From the NCBI GenBank assembly GCA_027061855.1, contig JAMOVT010000042.1, forward strand, positions 1 through 33,968: a stretch of 33,968 nucleotides of DNA. The letters run 5' to 3'. This stretch comes from Flavobacteriales bacterium. Lineage in GTDB: Bacteria; Bacteroidota; Bacteroidia; Flavobacteriales; Flavobacteriaceae. The translations under genes were made by a program, and so were the position numbers. Every line of letters begins with the position of its first letter. Position 1 is the first letter of the stretch. The notes beneath the pieces are model-generated. The model was not told the origin of the DNA. It ran no database searches and was given only the letters and a program-made list of their open reading frames with translations. Below are positions 7,997-16,249 of this stretch, one piece after another.

Positions 7997-8004
7997 CAAA
8001 TATA
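7997..8004 (-). promoter_or_regulatory. Candidate -7 element for porin-YeeE operon
   Basis: On the minus strand this reads TATATTTG, fitting TAnnTTTG. It lies 18 bases upstream of the ATG at 7978, implying a leader of about a dozen bases. It overlaps the alternative upstream start codon and so decides the start. Confidence 0.6.
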
Positions 8005-8053
8005 AATCTAAAAAACCGGAATTAAAATGATTAGGTATTAAAAAATTATTAAT

Positions 8054-8869
8054 TTAATAGCGTTGAAAATGTACAAATTTCCACCGGTTTGTATTCTTTT
8101 CTTTTTCCAGCTTGTTTTCGATTGAGTCGGGGAGGGCAGGAAAAAAATCAATTCCGGTTATTTTTTCTATACTGTCCACGGGGACTGCAAATATTTTGGG
8201 ACTGACTAAACTATCATGATGAGGTATAATAAAGCCTATCATTTTAGGATGTTTGGGATCGTTATAATCCAAAATTATTTTATAAAATTGATCGGGAACG
8301 GCGACATCTTCACGACCTATTCTTTCCAGTCCGGGTTTAAGTATTCCTCCGGTTACGATATATAATTTGCCATAGCGTTTTGCCCAGTAGCGCACTTGCT
8401 TTTCCAGATTGTTCCATATTCCGGAATTAAAATAATGATCCATAGGAGCTACATTGGAGGTATAAAAAGTTTCGTCAAAAGCTTCTTCGCTGAAACGCCG
8501 GTCGGCAGCCGGAACCAAATGTCCTTTTTCATATCCGTTAGGGTAATAATTTTTATAATGTGCCGAACGGGTTTTTACTTTGGGGTCACGAATAAAATAG
8601 GGTCTTTTTCTTTGTGCTTTACTGATTTGTTTAGGAGAAAGAGAATAAGCGACCCACTCCGGATTTTCATAGTCTTCATTATAAGATAAGCTATAATACT
8701 TGTGAAAAACCACTTGTCCGGTTGTGGAGGCGGGAAGATAATTAAAAGTATCTTTTACCGCTTTTTTTAGGTCTTCTTCATTTTTTATATCTTCAATTGC
8801 ATTTTTATTTTCACAAGATATAAATGTAATAAACAGTAGGGCAAAAAGCCCGATTTTATATAATTTCAT
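8054..8869 (-). CDS. DNA/RNA non-specific endonuclease (NUC family), putative lipoprotein
   Basis: A sugar-nonspecific beta-beta-alpha-metal nuclease of the Serratia NUC type. From ATG 8869 it has 271 residues. There is a lipoprotein-like signal (hydrophobic 6-17, then FISC with Cys19), predicting export and lipid anchoring. The catalytic segment is GYEKGHLVPAADRRF with His117 (the family DRGH motif here reads EKGH). It is followed by FYTSNVAPMDHYFNSGIWNNLE, containing the metal-binding Asn near 148. A GTG three codons upstream (8878) is the alternative start. Either start overlaps the 3' end of radA by 14-23 bases, so the genes are translationally linked. It could scavenge extracellular nucleic acid. 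The coupling to radA is probably positional rather than functional. Confidence 0.88.
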   Translation of the reverse strand: MKLYKIGLFALLFITFISCENKNAIEDIKNEEDLKKAVKDTFNYLPASTTGQVVFHKYYSLSYNEDYENPEWVAYSLSPKQISKAQRKRPYFIRDPKVKTRSAHYKNYYPNGYEKGHLVPAADRRFSEEAFDETFYTSNVAPMDHYFNSGIWNNLEKQVRYWAKRYGKLYIVTGGILKPGLERIGREDVAVPDQFYKIILDYNDPKHPKMIGFIIPHHDSLVSPKIFAVPVDSIEKITGIDFFPALPDSIENKLEKEKNTNRWKFVHFQRY

Positions 8870-10205
8870 TGAGATCACGAATTTCGGAGATTCCTTTTAT
8901 TTCTATTTTAAAATCAGCGGGATTAATTTTATTATGTGCGGATATAAATATTTTTTCAAAACCCAACTTTTCTGCTTCCCCGATACGTTGCTCGATCCGG
9001 GTAACTGGTCGCACTTCTCCGGTCAATCCCACTTCTCCTGCAAAAGCCCAAGAAGAAGGAATAGGGAGATCATTATTTGAAGAAAGAATAGCGGCAGCCA
9101 CAGCCAGATCTATTGCAGGATCATCTATTTTAATCCCTCCCGTAATGTTTAAAAAAACATCTTTGGCTGCCAATTTAAAACCCATACGTTTTTCCAAAAC
9201 GGCCAGAATCATATGCAATCGTTTGATATCATAGCCTGTGGTGGAACGTTGAGGAGTTCCGTAAACAGCACTGCTTACCAAAGCTTGAACTTCGACCAAA
9301 ATAGGACGAATACCTTCTGTGGCTACGGCAATAGCTGTTCCGCTTAAATCTTCGGAATGTGTACTTAGCAAAATATTGGAGGGATTGCTTACTTCTCTCA
9401 ATCCTTTATTATACATTTCGAAAATTCCTATTTCGGAAGTAGCTCCAAATCGATTTTTTGAGGCGCGTAATATCCGGAAGAGATGATTTCTGTCGCCTTC
9501 AAATTGCAAAACGGTGTCCACCATATGTTCCAAAACCTTTGGCCCGGCAATTTGTCCTTCCTTATTAATATGCCCGATAATAAAAACCGGAGTACCTGTG
9601 CTTTTGGCATATTGAATGATTTCCGAAGCACTTTCGCGGATTTGAGAAACACTTCCGGGAGATGATTCAATATAATCGGTATGTAAAGTTTGTATGGAAT
9701 CTATCACTAGAATATCCGGTTGAAATTTTTCCAGCTGATGAAATATTTTTTGGGTATTGGTTTCAAATAATAATTTCATATTCGGATTTTCATATCCGAT
9801 TCGCTCTGCCCGCATCCGTATTTGTTTCGGACTTTCCTCTCCTGAAACATATAGAGTATGAAAGGGTAAATGCAATGCAATTTGTAACATTAAGGTCGAT
9901 TTTCCTATTCCCGGTTCTCCTCCCAAAAGAATGACACTTCCCGGTACAATTCCCCCTCCCAAAACCCGATCCAATTCGGTATTATTTGTTGGAATGCGAT
10001 ATTCTTCTTTGGTATCTATTTCGGATAAATCCCAAATTTTTTTTGAAATCTTTCCCGCCGGAATTCCTCCTTTTTTTTGTTCTTTTTTGCTTACCACTTC
10101 TTCCACCACCGTATTCCATTCTTTACATACTTGGCACTGTCCGACCCATTTGGAATACTGCGTGCCGCAATTCTGGCAATAATATGTAGTTTTGGTTTTG
10201 GCCAT
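8856..10205 (-). CDS. radA: DNA repair protein RadA (branch-migration ATPase)
   Basis: A 449-residue protein of standard length. An N-terminal C4 zinc finger (C10, C13, C24, C27) is followed by a RecA-like ATPase with Walker A GGEPGIGKST (95-104), Walker B ILVIDS (165-170), the RadA-specific KNRFG motif (250-254) and a C-terminal Lon-protease-like domain (about 270-449). RadA extends D-loops and processes recombination intermediates with RecA. The start ATG at 10205 lies a single base from the stop of the upstream CNNM/CBS gene, and its 3' end overlaps the nuclease gene, forming a compact three-gene operon. Confidence 0.97.
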   Translation of the reverse strand: MAKTKTTYYCQNCGTQYSKWVGQCQVCKEWNTVVEEVVSKKEQKKGGIPAGKISKKIWDLSEIDTKEEYRIPTNNTELDRVLGGGIVPGSVILLGGEPGIGKSTLMLQIALHLPFHTLYVSGEESPKQIRMRAERIGYENPNMKLLFETNTQKIFHQLEKFQPDILVIDSIQTLHTDYIESSPGSVSQIRESASEIIQYAKSTGTPVFIIGHINKEGQIAGPKVLEHMVDTVLQFEGDRNHLFRILRASKNRFGATSEIGIFEMYNKGLREVSNPSNILLSTHSEDLSGTAIAVATEGIRPILVEVQALVSSAVYGTPQRSTTGYDIKRLHMILAVLEKRMGFKLAAKDVFLNITGGIKIDDPAIDLAVAAAILSSNNDLPIPSSWAFAGEVGLTGEVRPVTRIEQRIGEAEKLGFEKIFISAHNKINPADFKIEIKGISEIRDLNEII

Positions 10206-10206
10206 A

Positions 10207-11478
10207 TTAGTCTTCTTCCTCTTCTTTGGTAAGGATTACTTTAAGAATTTGATTCGGGCTGGTCTTGTTTATTTTGATATGGAAGTGGTCGATATCAAAT
10301 TCGTCACCTTCCTCGGGAATTTCTCCAATTTTATCGAGAATATATCCTCCCAGCGTTTCATAGCTTTCATCTTCGGGAATATCCAAATTGTATTTTTCAT
10401 TTAGATCTTCGATCTCGTGTCTTCCCGAAAGAATGAATGTATGTTCGTCAAGTTGTTTTTCAAACAATTCGTTTTTATCATGTTCATCTTCAATTTCCCC
10501 AAATATTTCTTCGATAATATCTTCCAATGTAATCAAACCGGATGTACCTCCGTATTCATCCAAAACAATAGCGATGTTTTTTTTCTTTTTGGTCATTTCG
10601 TTCAATAAATCGTTGATGGGAATGGTTTCGGGAACAAAGAGCACATCCCGTAATACTTCCGCAATATTTTTGGGGTTTTTAAACATATCAAAACTATGCA
10701 CATATCCAATGATATTATCGATATTGTCGTCATAAATAATAATTTTGGACATCCCGGTTTCAATGAATTTTTTACGTAATTCATCGATATTGGTATTTAT
10801 ATCCACCGCTTCGATTTCAATTCGCGGCACCATTACCTCGCGTGCTTTTACATCGGCAAAGTCCAAGGCGTTATTGAGAATTTTCAATTCATTATATGTA
10901 TCGTCTTCTTCTTTATTGTCTTTGAGTTGTTCGGAAATAAATTTTCCCAGTTCCATTTTTGAAATGGCTTGTTGCACTTCATTATTTTCGGTTTTGAAAA
11001 TCAATTTTAAGATTAAATTGGAAATCCACAGGATAAAACGTGTAACTGGCCAAAAGAGTAAATAAATAAGATAAGCGGGAATGGCAAAAAATTTCAATAA
11101 TTTATTGGAATACAGTTGGAAAACCACTTTCGGTAGAAATTCTGCGGTAAAAAGAATCACCAATGTAGTAATTACAGTCTGAATGAGCAGCTCATTAAAA
11201 GAATTGAGTTTTCCGATATGTTTGAGAAGAAGTTCCGTGACCAGATCTCCCATAAAGAGTCCGTAAACCACCAATGCCACATTGTTCCCTACAAGCATAG
11301 TAGTGATAAAATCAGAAGGGCTTTGAGTTAGTTTACGCAATATTTTCCCGGTAATGCCTTTTTCTTTTTTATCCAGCTCCAAACGTATTCTGTCCGAACT
11401 TACAAAAGCGATTTCCATCCCCGAAAAAAAGGCGGATAGCAATAAAAATACTATAATAATCAGAATTTGATATTCCAT
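10207..11478 (-). CDS. Hemolysin-family CNNM/CBS/CorC protein
   Basis: A 423-residue membrane protein with the usual order: a CNNM (DUF21) domain with about four membrane segments (1-190; FFSGMEIAFVSSDRIRLE is the signature), paired CBS domains (about 200-335, with ALDFADVKAREVMVPR and AIVLDEYGGTSGLITLEDIIEEI) and a C-terminal CorC/HlyC transporter-associated domain (about 345-423). Relatives (YfjD/TlyC, CorB/C) take part in Mg2+ or other cation efflux; 'hemolysin' is a historical name. It resembles the flavobacterial GldE paralogue group, but no gld genes flank it, so GldE is not claimed. It is the first gene of the operon with radA and the nuclease, driven by a TATCTTTG box 20 bases upstream. 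Confidence 0.9.
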   Translation of the reverse strand: MEYQILIIIVFLLLSAFFSGMEIAFVSSDRIRLELDKKEKGITGKILRKLTQSPSDFITTMLVGNNVALVVYGLFMGDLVTELLLKHIGKLNSFNELLIQTVITTLVILFTAEFLPKVVFQLYSNKLLKFFAIPAYLIYLLFWPVTRFILWISNLILKLIFKTENNEVQQAISKMELGKFISEQLKDNKEEDDTYNELKILNNALDFADVKAREVMVPRIEIEAVDINTNIDELRKKFIETGMSKIIIYDDNIDNIIGYVHSFDMFKNPKNIAEVLRDVLFVPETIPINDLLNEMTKKKKNIAIVLDEYGGTSGLITLEDIIEEIFGEIEDEHDKNELFEKQLDEHTFILSGRHEIEDLNEKYNLDIPEDESYETLGGYILDKIGEIPEEGDEFDIDHFHIKINKTSPNQILKVILTKEEEED

Positions 11479-11497
11479 TAATAATTAAACTTTCATA

Positions 11498-11505
11498 CAA
11501 AGATA
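11498..11505 (-). promoter_or_regulatory. Candidate -7 element for CNNM-radA-nuclease operon
   Basis: The minus strand reads TATCTTTG, identical to the boxes at 27706 and 31014. It lies 19 bases upstream of the ATG at 11478, giving a leader of roughly 14 bases. Confidence 0.6.
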
Positions 11506-11598
11506 ATTCATTTTAAAGATTTAAAAATTTTAATTTAGTTATTTAAGACATGATACGGCATAATTTTTGCTTATTTTCCTTTACGCAAAAAATGAAAT

Positions 11599-12429
11599 AT
11601 GAAAAAAAACGGATGGATTATCCTGTTGGTGTTTAGTTTGGCTTGGATGCAAAGTTGTAAGAAAACGGAATTGTCTATTGAAAAGATGGAGGTGACCACC
11701 GATGATGCAGAATTTATAATCGAAACAGAGAAAATTACAGATGATTTTTATGAATTTATAGATGTCAATGCTTTTGAAGAAAAAACTATCTTTTCCCGAA
11801 AAAATTTTGTTGAATTACCTTCCTGTGCCGAAAAATCTATTGTTATTCATTCCCCCACACATTACACAATTACTTTAAAATTTGAGAATACCGGTTGCGA
11901 ATTACCAAATGGGGATACCTATTTGGGAACCCTGATCATTGAAAGAAATTTTAATGGAAATGACAAAACCTATTCCGGAGAAATTATTTTTGATAACTTT
12001 TCAATCAACGGAATAAAAATCGAAGGAAAAGTATCTTTTATTCATTTATTGGTTAACCAATCGGGTGTTCCGGAGTCCGATTACGAATATGAGTTGACTT
12101 TCCATTTTGCCAATGGAGACATTGCTAAGCAAACCGGAAACAAAATAAGAATTTGGATAGAAGGTTTCTCCACAGTATCTCTTACTGATAATATTTTTTT
12201 AATTACAGGTAAGGCCTATATTTTGAAGAGAAATGGGGTTGAAATACATACTAATATTACTTTACCGCTTAAAAAAATAGCGACTTGTCCATTTTATGTA
12301 AGCGGACGGATGGCGATTGAAAAAGAAAATCAACAAGCCGTTTTGGATTTCGGAGACGGAAGTTGCAACAATACCGCTACTTTAATTTTTCCGGATGGAC
12401 ATACAGTTTCATTACGCCTCATACACTGA
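11599..12429 (+). CDS. Hypothetical lipoprotein with C-P...GDGxC C-terminal motif
   Basis: A 276-residue protein with a lipoprotein signal (hydrophobic 6-17, lipobox MQSC with Cys20). The mature part is beta-rich with several cysteines (LPSCAEKS, TGCELPNG, TCPFYVSG, GDGSCNNT). The C-terminal stretch from Cys230 has the order CPFYVSG, a ~15-residue strand, DFGDGSCNNTATL and a final HTVSLRLI strand. I have seen this 'C-P-x-x-x-G ... D-x-G-D-G-x-C-D/N' pattern in Bacteroidota surface lipoproteins of unknown function; I cannot name a domain. It is probably exported to the outer membrane. It diverges from the CNNM gene and ends in its own terminator. A weak -7-like ATAATTTTTG lies upstream around 11560. 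Confidence 0.75.
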   Translation: MKKNGWIILLVFSLAWMQSCKKTELSIEKMEVTTDDAEFIIETEKITDDFYEFIDVNAFEEKTIFSRKNFVELPSCAEKSIVIHSPTHYTITLKFENTGCELPNGDTYLGTLIIERNFNGNDKTYSGEIIFDNFSINGIKIEGKVSFIHLLVNQSGVPESDYEYELTFHFANGDIAKQTGNKIRIWIEGFSTVSLTDNIFLITGKAYILKRNGVEIHTNITLPLKKIATCPFYVSGRMAIEKENQQAVLDFGDGSCNNTATLIFPDGHTVSLRLIH

Positions 12430-12448
12430 TTTTAATCAAAATATATTT

Positions 12449-12478
12449 AAACAGACTTCCCGAGGAGGTCTGTTTTTT
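12449..12478 (+). terminator. Rho-independent terminator after the lipoprotein gene
   Basis: A stem of about 12 pairs (AAACAGACTTCC 12449-12460 with GGAGGTCTGTTT 12464-12475, one G-T wobble), a 3-base loop and a T-run. It lies 20 bases past the stop codon and upstream of the maeB promoter. Confidence 0.88.
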
Positions 12479-12532
12479 ATTTTTAAATTTTTAAAAAATA
12501 ACAAAATACATTTTTTATTAAATAATAGGACG

Positions 12533-12540
12533 TAAATTTG
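12533..12540 (+). promoter_or_regulatory. Candidate -7 element for maeB
   Basis: TAAATTTG fits TAnnTTTG. It lies 38 bases upstream of the maeB ATG and is preceded by an A/T-rich stretch. It is isolated from the upstream gene by the terminator at 12449. Confidence 0.55.
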
Positions 12541-12578
12541 TATCATAATTCATCATTTATAATGATAAAAAAATAATT

Positions 12579-14906
12579 ATGAAAGAAAAAAGATTAAGAA
12601 GGGAGGCGCTCAAATATCATATGGAGCCTCGTCCCGGAAAAATTGAAGTAATACCGACCAAAAAACATAGTACACAAAGAGACTTGTCCTTAGCTTATTC
12701 TCCCGGTGTAGCGATTCCTTGTATGGAAATACATGAAAATCCGGAGGATGTTTATAAATATACCAACAAAGGAAATTTGGTAGCGGTGATATCAAACGGA
12801 ACTGCTGTATTGGGATTGGGAAATATAGGTGCCGAAGCCGGAAAACCGGTAATGGAAGGCAAAGCTTTACTTTTCAAAATTTTTGCAGATATCGACGTCT
12901 TTGACATAGAAATAGATACCGAGAATATCGATGAGTTTATAGAAACCGTAAAAAATATTGCTCCTACCTTCGGAGGTATTAACTTGGAGGATATCAAAGC
13001 CCCGGAAGCTTTTGAAATAGAAGAACGTTTAAAAAACGAATTGGATATTCCCGTTATGCATGACGATCAACATGGCACGGCTATTATTTCCGCAGCCGCT
13101 TTGCTGAATGCTGCTGAATTGGCGGGAAAAAAATTGGAAGATTTAAAAATTGTCGTAAACGGTGCCGGTGCGGCAGCAGTTTCCTGTACCAAACTTTATC
13201 AAGCTTTGGGGGTGAAAAAAGAAAATATCATAATGCTCGACAGCAAAGGAGTAATTAAAGCAGACCGCCCCAACCTGAGTCCGGAAAAAAAATTATTTGC
13301 CACGGAACGTGATGTGAATACATTGGAAGAAGCTATGAAAGGAGCCGATGTATTTGTGGGCTTATCCGTTGGAAATGTATTAAATGGAGAACATTTAAAA
13401 TCAATGGCAGAAAACCCTATTGTTTTTGCCCTTGCCAATCCGACTCCCGAAATCGACTACAAAGAAGCATTGGCAGCTCGTAAAGATGTAATCATGGCTA
13501 CGGGACGATCGGATTATCCTAATCAGGTCAATAATGTATTGGGATTCCCTTATATTTTTAGAGGCGCCTTAGATGTAAGAGCCACCAAAATCAATGAAGA
13601 AATGAAACTGGCTGCGGTAAAAGCCTTGGCAGAATTGGCAAAAGAAAGTGTACCTGAACAGGTCAATGCCGTGTATCATGAAAAACACCTTTCTTTCGGG
13701 AAAGAATATATTATTCCGAAACCTTTTGATCCTCGTTTGATTTACAAAATTCCTCCCGCAGTAGCAAAAGCCGCTATGGAAAGCGGAGTGGCACGTAAGC
13801 CCATTGAAGACTTTGCAAAATATGAAGAGGAATTAATGGATCGATTGGATGCCGAATCCAAACAAATCCGGTATATTACCAATCAAGCCAAGAAAAACCC
13901 CAAAGTGGTTGTCTATCCCGAAGGTGATTTGCCCGAAGTTTTAAAAGCTGCCTATATAGCCCATGAAGAAGGAATCGCCCATCCCGTTCTTTTGGGAAAC
14001 AGAGAGGCCATTGAAGAAGTAAAAAAAGAATTGGAGTATGCTGATGACCTTCCGATTATTGATACGAACTCTCCCGAAGTAAATGATAAGATAGAACATT
14101 TTGCTCAGCTTTTCTGGGAAAAACATCAACGCAAAGGGATTACTTTGCTCGAGGCCAGAAAATTAATGCGTAATCGTAATTATTTTGGGGCGATGATGGT
14201 AGAAACCGGCGAGGCTGATGCCGTGATATCCGGTTATTCCAGAAGTTTCAGAACTATTTTTAAACCGATGATAGAGGTAATCGGCAAAGCGCCGATGGTA
14301 GAAAAAGTATTTGCAACTACACTTTTGATCACCAAAAAAGGTCCTTTATTTTTCACGGATTCATCAATTGTGGTAAATCCCGATGTCAATGATATTGTGC
14401 GTATGACAGCTATGATGGGAAATGTGGTAAAAATGTTCAGAATCAAACCTAATATCGCTTTACTTTCTTTTTCAAATTTCGGATCTTCCAAACATCCCGA
14501 AGCACAAAAAATGAAAAAAGCAGCTCTGATTTTACGCAATAAATATCCCGAATTAAATGTGGACGGTGAAATGCAAGCCGATTTTGCTTTAAATAAAACC
14601 CTTTTGAAAGAGAAATTCCCTTTCTCAAAATTGGTAAATAAAAAAGTAAATACTTTGATTTTCCCTAATTTGGATGCCGCTAATATTTCCTATCGTATGG
14701 TAAAAGAATTGACCAAAGCACCTATGGTAGGGCCGATTATGATGGGTATGAACAAACCGGTACATATCTTGCAAATAGGTTCTACTGCCGATGAGATTGT
14801 GAATATGACCGTTGTGGCGGTAATAGATGCACAAATGCGTGAAAAACAAGTAAAAGAAGAAAAAAGGAAACAACGTGCCGAAGAAAAGGCGGAAGCCGGG
14901 CAATAA
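12579..14906 (+). CDS. maeB: NADP-dependent malic enzyme, MaeB hybrid type
   Basis: A 775-residue fusion. The N-terminal half is malic enzyme, which oxidatively decarboxylates malate to pyruvate with NADP(+) as expected cofactor. It shows SLAYSPGVAIPC with Tyr40, GNLVAVISNGTAVLG (65-79), Lys95 in MEGKALLFK, metal-binding EDIKAPEAFE (Asp138), HDDQHGT (161-167) and the Rossmann motif NGAGAAA (194-200). From about 430 to 755 a phosphotransacetylase-like domain follows (for example VSGYSRSFRTIFKPMIEVIG), which in MaeB proteins is usually catalytically inactive and mediates acetyl-CoA regulation. A basic coiled tail (EEKRKQRAEEKAEAGQ) ends it. It is monocistronic between its own promoter and a strong terminator. 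It supplies NADPH and pyruvate for biosynthesis. Confidence 0.96.
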   Translation: MKEKRLRREALKYHMEPRPGKIEVIPTKKHSTQRDLSLAYSPGVAIPCMEIHENPEDVYKYTNKGNLVAVISNGTAVLGLGNIGAEAGKPVMEGKALLFKIFADIDVFDIEIDTENIDEFIETVKNIAPTFGGINLEDIKAPEAFEIEERLKNELDIPVMHDDQHGTAIISAAALLNAAELAGKKLEDLKIVVNGAGAAAVSCTKLYQALGVKKENIIMLDSKGVIKADRPNLSPEKKLFATERDVNTLEEAMKGADVFVGLSVGNVLNGEHLKSMAENPIVFALANPTPEIDYKEALAARKDVIMATGRSDYPNQVNNVLGFPYIFRGALDVRATKINEEMKLAAVKALAELAKESVPEQVNAVYHEKHLSFGKEYIIPKPFDPRLIYKIPPAVAKAAMESGVARKPIEDFAKYEEELMDRLDAESKQIRYITNQAKKNPKVVVYPEGDLPEVLKAAYIAHEEGIAHPVLLGNREAIEEVKKELEYADDLPIIDTNSPEVNDKIEHFAQLFWEKHQRKGITLLEARKLMRNRNYFGAMMVETGEADAVISGYSRSFRTIFKPMIEVIGKAPMVEKVFATTLLITKKGPLFFTDSSIVVNPDVNDIVRMTAMMGNVVKMFRIKPNIALLSFSNFGSSKHPEAQKMKKAALILRNKYPELNVDGEMQADFALNKTLLKEKFPFSKLVNKKVNTLIFPNLDAANISYRMVKELTKAPMVGPIMMGMNKPVHILQIGSTADEIVNMTVVAVIDAQMREKQVKEEKRKQRAEEKAEAGQ

Positions 14907-14929
14907 TTTTCCTTTTGTTAAACATATAC

Positions 14930-14963
14930 ACATTCGGGCGGCCAATTTTGGCCGCCCGAATGT
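14930..14963. terminator. Bidirectional terminator between maeB and the HlyD gene
   Basis: A 16-base-pair perfect stem has arms 14930-14945 and 14948-14963, with core CGGGCGGCC/GGCCGCCCG, much more G+C-rich than its surroundings. It lies 23 bases after the maeB stop and 17 bases beyond the HlyD stop. The U-tracts are weak on both sides, but position and stability favour a shared terminator. Confidence 0.85.
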
Positions 14964-14980
14964 ATATGATGAGAAAAAAA

Positions 14981-16243
14981 TTACTTGTTCACTTCTACTG
15001 CTTCACCGTTTTTTAAACGTTTACTGAGTAGATTATAAGGACCTGTAATGATTTCATCTCCTTCATTCAGTCCTTTTTTAATTTCTATATTCGTATCATC
15101 TTGAATTCCTGTTTCCACTACTTTTATTTTGGCTTTCCCGTTTTCAACAACAAAAACGACTTCAAAAGGTTTGGCATTTTCGTCCTTTTTTTTGTTTGTT
15201 TTCTTGTGTTTAGACGCCACAGCCGCAGTATCTTTTCTTATGGTTACAGCACTGATTGGTACACCGATTACATCCCGTTTTACATTGGTAATAATATCAA
15301 CCGCTGCAGTCATTCCAGGGCGGAAAGGTGAATAATATGCAGGCTTATCTTTCATCAAGTGCTTGTAAGAATCTTCCAATAATCGTATTTTCACTTTGAA
15401 ATTGGTAATTTCATCTCCACTAGACAATTTATTTTGGGCAGAGTTGGCAATTTCCGTAATGACACCTTTGAATTTATCATTCATATAGGCATCGACTTCT
15501 ACATTAGCAGAGTCTCCCACCTTTATTTTTACTATATCATTTTCATTGATATCCACTACAGCTTCCATATTATTGAGATTGGCAATACGCATAATTTCCG
15601 TTCCGGTCATTTGCTTTGTTCCCACAACTCGTTCTCCGGTTTCTACATTCAGAGCTGAAATGGTTCCCGATATTGGTGAATAAATAGTGGTGCGTTGTAA
15701 ATTGTCTTTAGCTTCTTTGAGGTTAGCATAGGCACTTTGCAAAGAATATTTGGCCGAATTATAAGTAGCTTGTGCCACTTTGTAGTTGGTTTCCGCTTTT
15801 TGATAATCGGCTTTGGAGATAATTCCTTTTTCATATAATTGTTTGCTACGCTTAAATTCTTCATCGGCAGAGACCAACCGGGCTTTGGCTTGTTCCAAAC
15901 TCGCCTTGGCATTATTTACGGAAGCTTTGGCGCGTTCTAATCCCGATTGATATAGGTCGGGGTTTATTTTTACCAATAGATCTCCTTTTTTTACCTGTTG
16001 ACCTTCTTTTACCGGAAGTTCGATAATTTCTCCGGACACATCCGATGAAATTTTTACTTCTTTCTCGGGTTGTATTTTACCGGAACCGGTCACTGTTTCG
16101 ATTATATCCACCCGTTTTACTTTTTCGGTAAATACTTTTTTGGCATTTCCTTTTTGTCCGAACCATCCTTTGGCAGCTCCGAAACTAACAATTATAAGCA
16201 AAAGGACGCCTATGATTACAGTATATTTTAATGTTTTGTTCAT
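14981..16243 (-). CDS. HlyD/MacA-type periplasmic adaptor of an efflux pump
   Basis: A 420-residue membrane-fusion protein. There is one N-terminal membrane anchor (about 8-27), a first half-lipoyl strand set (SDVSGEIIELPVKEGQQVKKGD), a coiled-coil hairpin (about 100-190, rich in Ala, Lys and Gln), a second half-lipoyl motif (IYSPISGTISALNVETGERV), then beta-barrel and membrane-proximal domains. A charged insert KHKKTNKKKDENAK (about 345-360) interrupts the C-terminal part. Adaptors like this link an inner-membrane ABC or RND pump to a TolC channel. The TolC-like gene lies 6 bases upstream, but no ABC (MacB-type) subunit follows: a terminator ends the unit. Confidence 0.92.
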   Translation of the reverse strand: MNKTLKYTVIIGVLLLIIVSFGAAKGWFGQKGNAKKVFTEKVKRVDIIETVTGSGKIQPEKEVKISSDVSGEIIELPVKEGQQVKKGDLLVKINPDLYQSGLERAKASVNNAKASLEQAKARLVSADEEFKRSKQLYEKGIISKADYQKAETNYKVAQATYNSAKYSLQSAYANLKEAKDNLQRTTIYSPISGTISALNVETGERVVGTKQMTGTEIMRIANLNNMEAVVDINENDIVKIKVGDSANVEVDAYMNDKFKGVITEIANSAQNKLSSGDEITNFKVKIRLLEDSYKHLMKDKPAYYSPFRPGMTAAVDIITNVKRDVIGVPISAVTIRKDTAAVASKHKKTNKKKDENAKPFEVVFVVENGKAKIKVVETGIQDDTNIEIKKGLNEGDEIITGPYNLLSKRLKNGEAVEVNK

Positions 16244-16249
16244 AGAAAA

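Noticed and set aside
7979-7999. Upstream start for the porin
   Set aside because: It adds MGAKITT in front of a perfect signal peptide and overlaps the promoter box at 7997-8004.
9662-10189. Open frames opposite radA
   Set aside because: They are shadows of the radA coding frame; no recognisable domains.
10207-11478. Naming the CNNM/CBS protein GldE
   Set aside because: No gliding genes (gldD, ssb, mutY context) flank it and the domain order is shared by many hemolysin-family paralogues.
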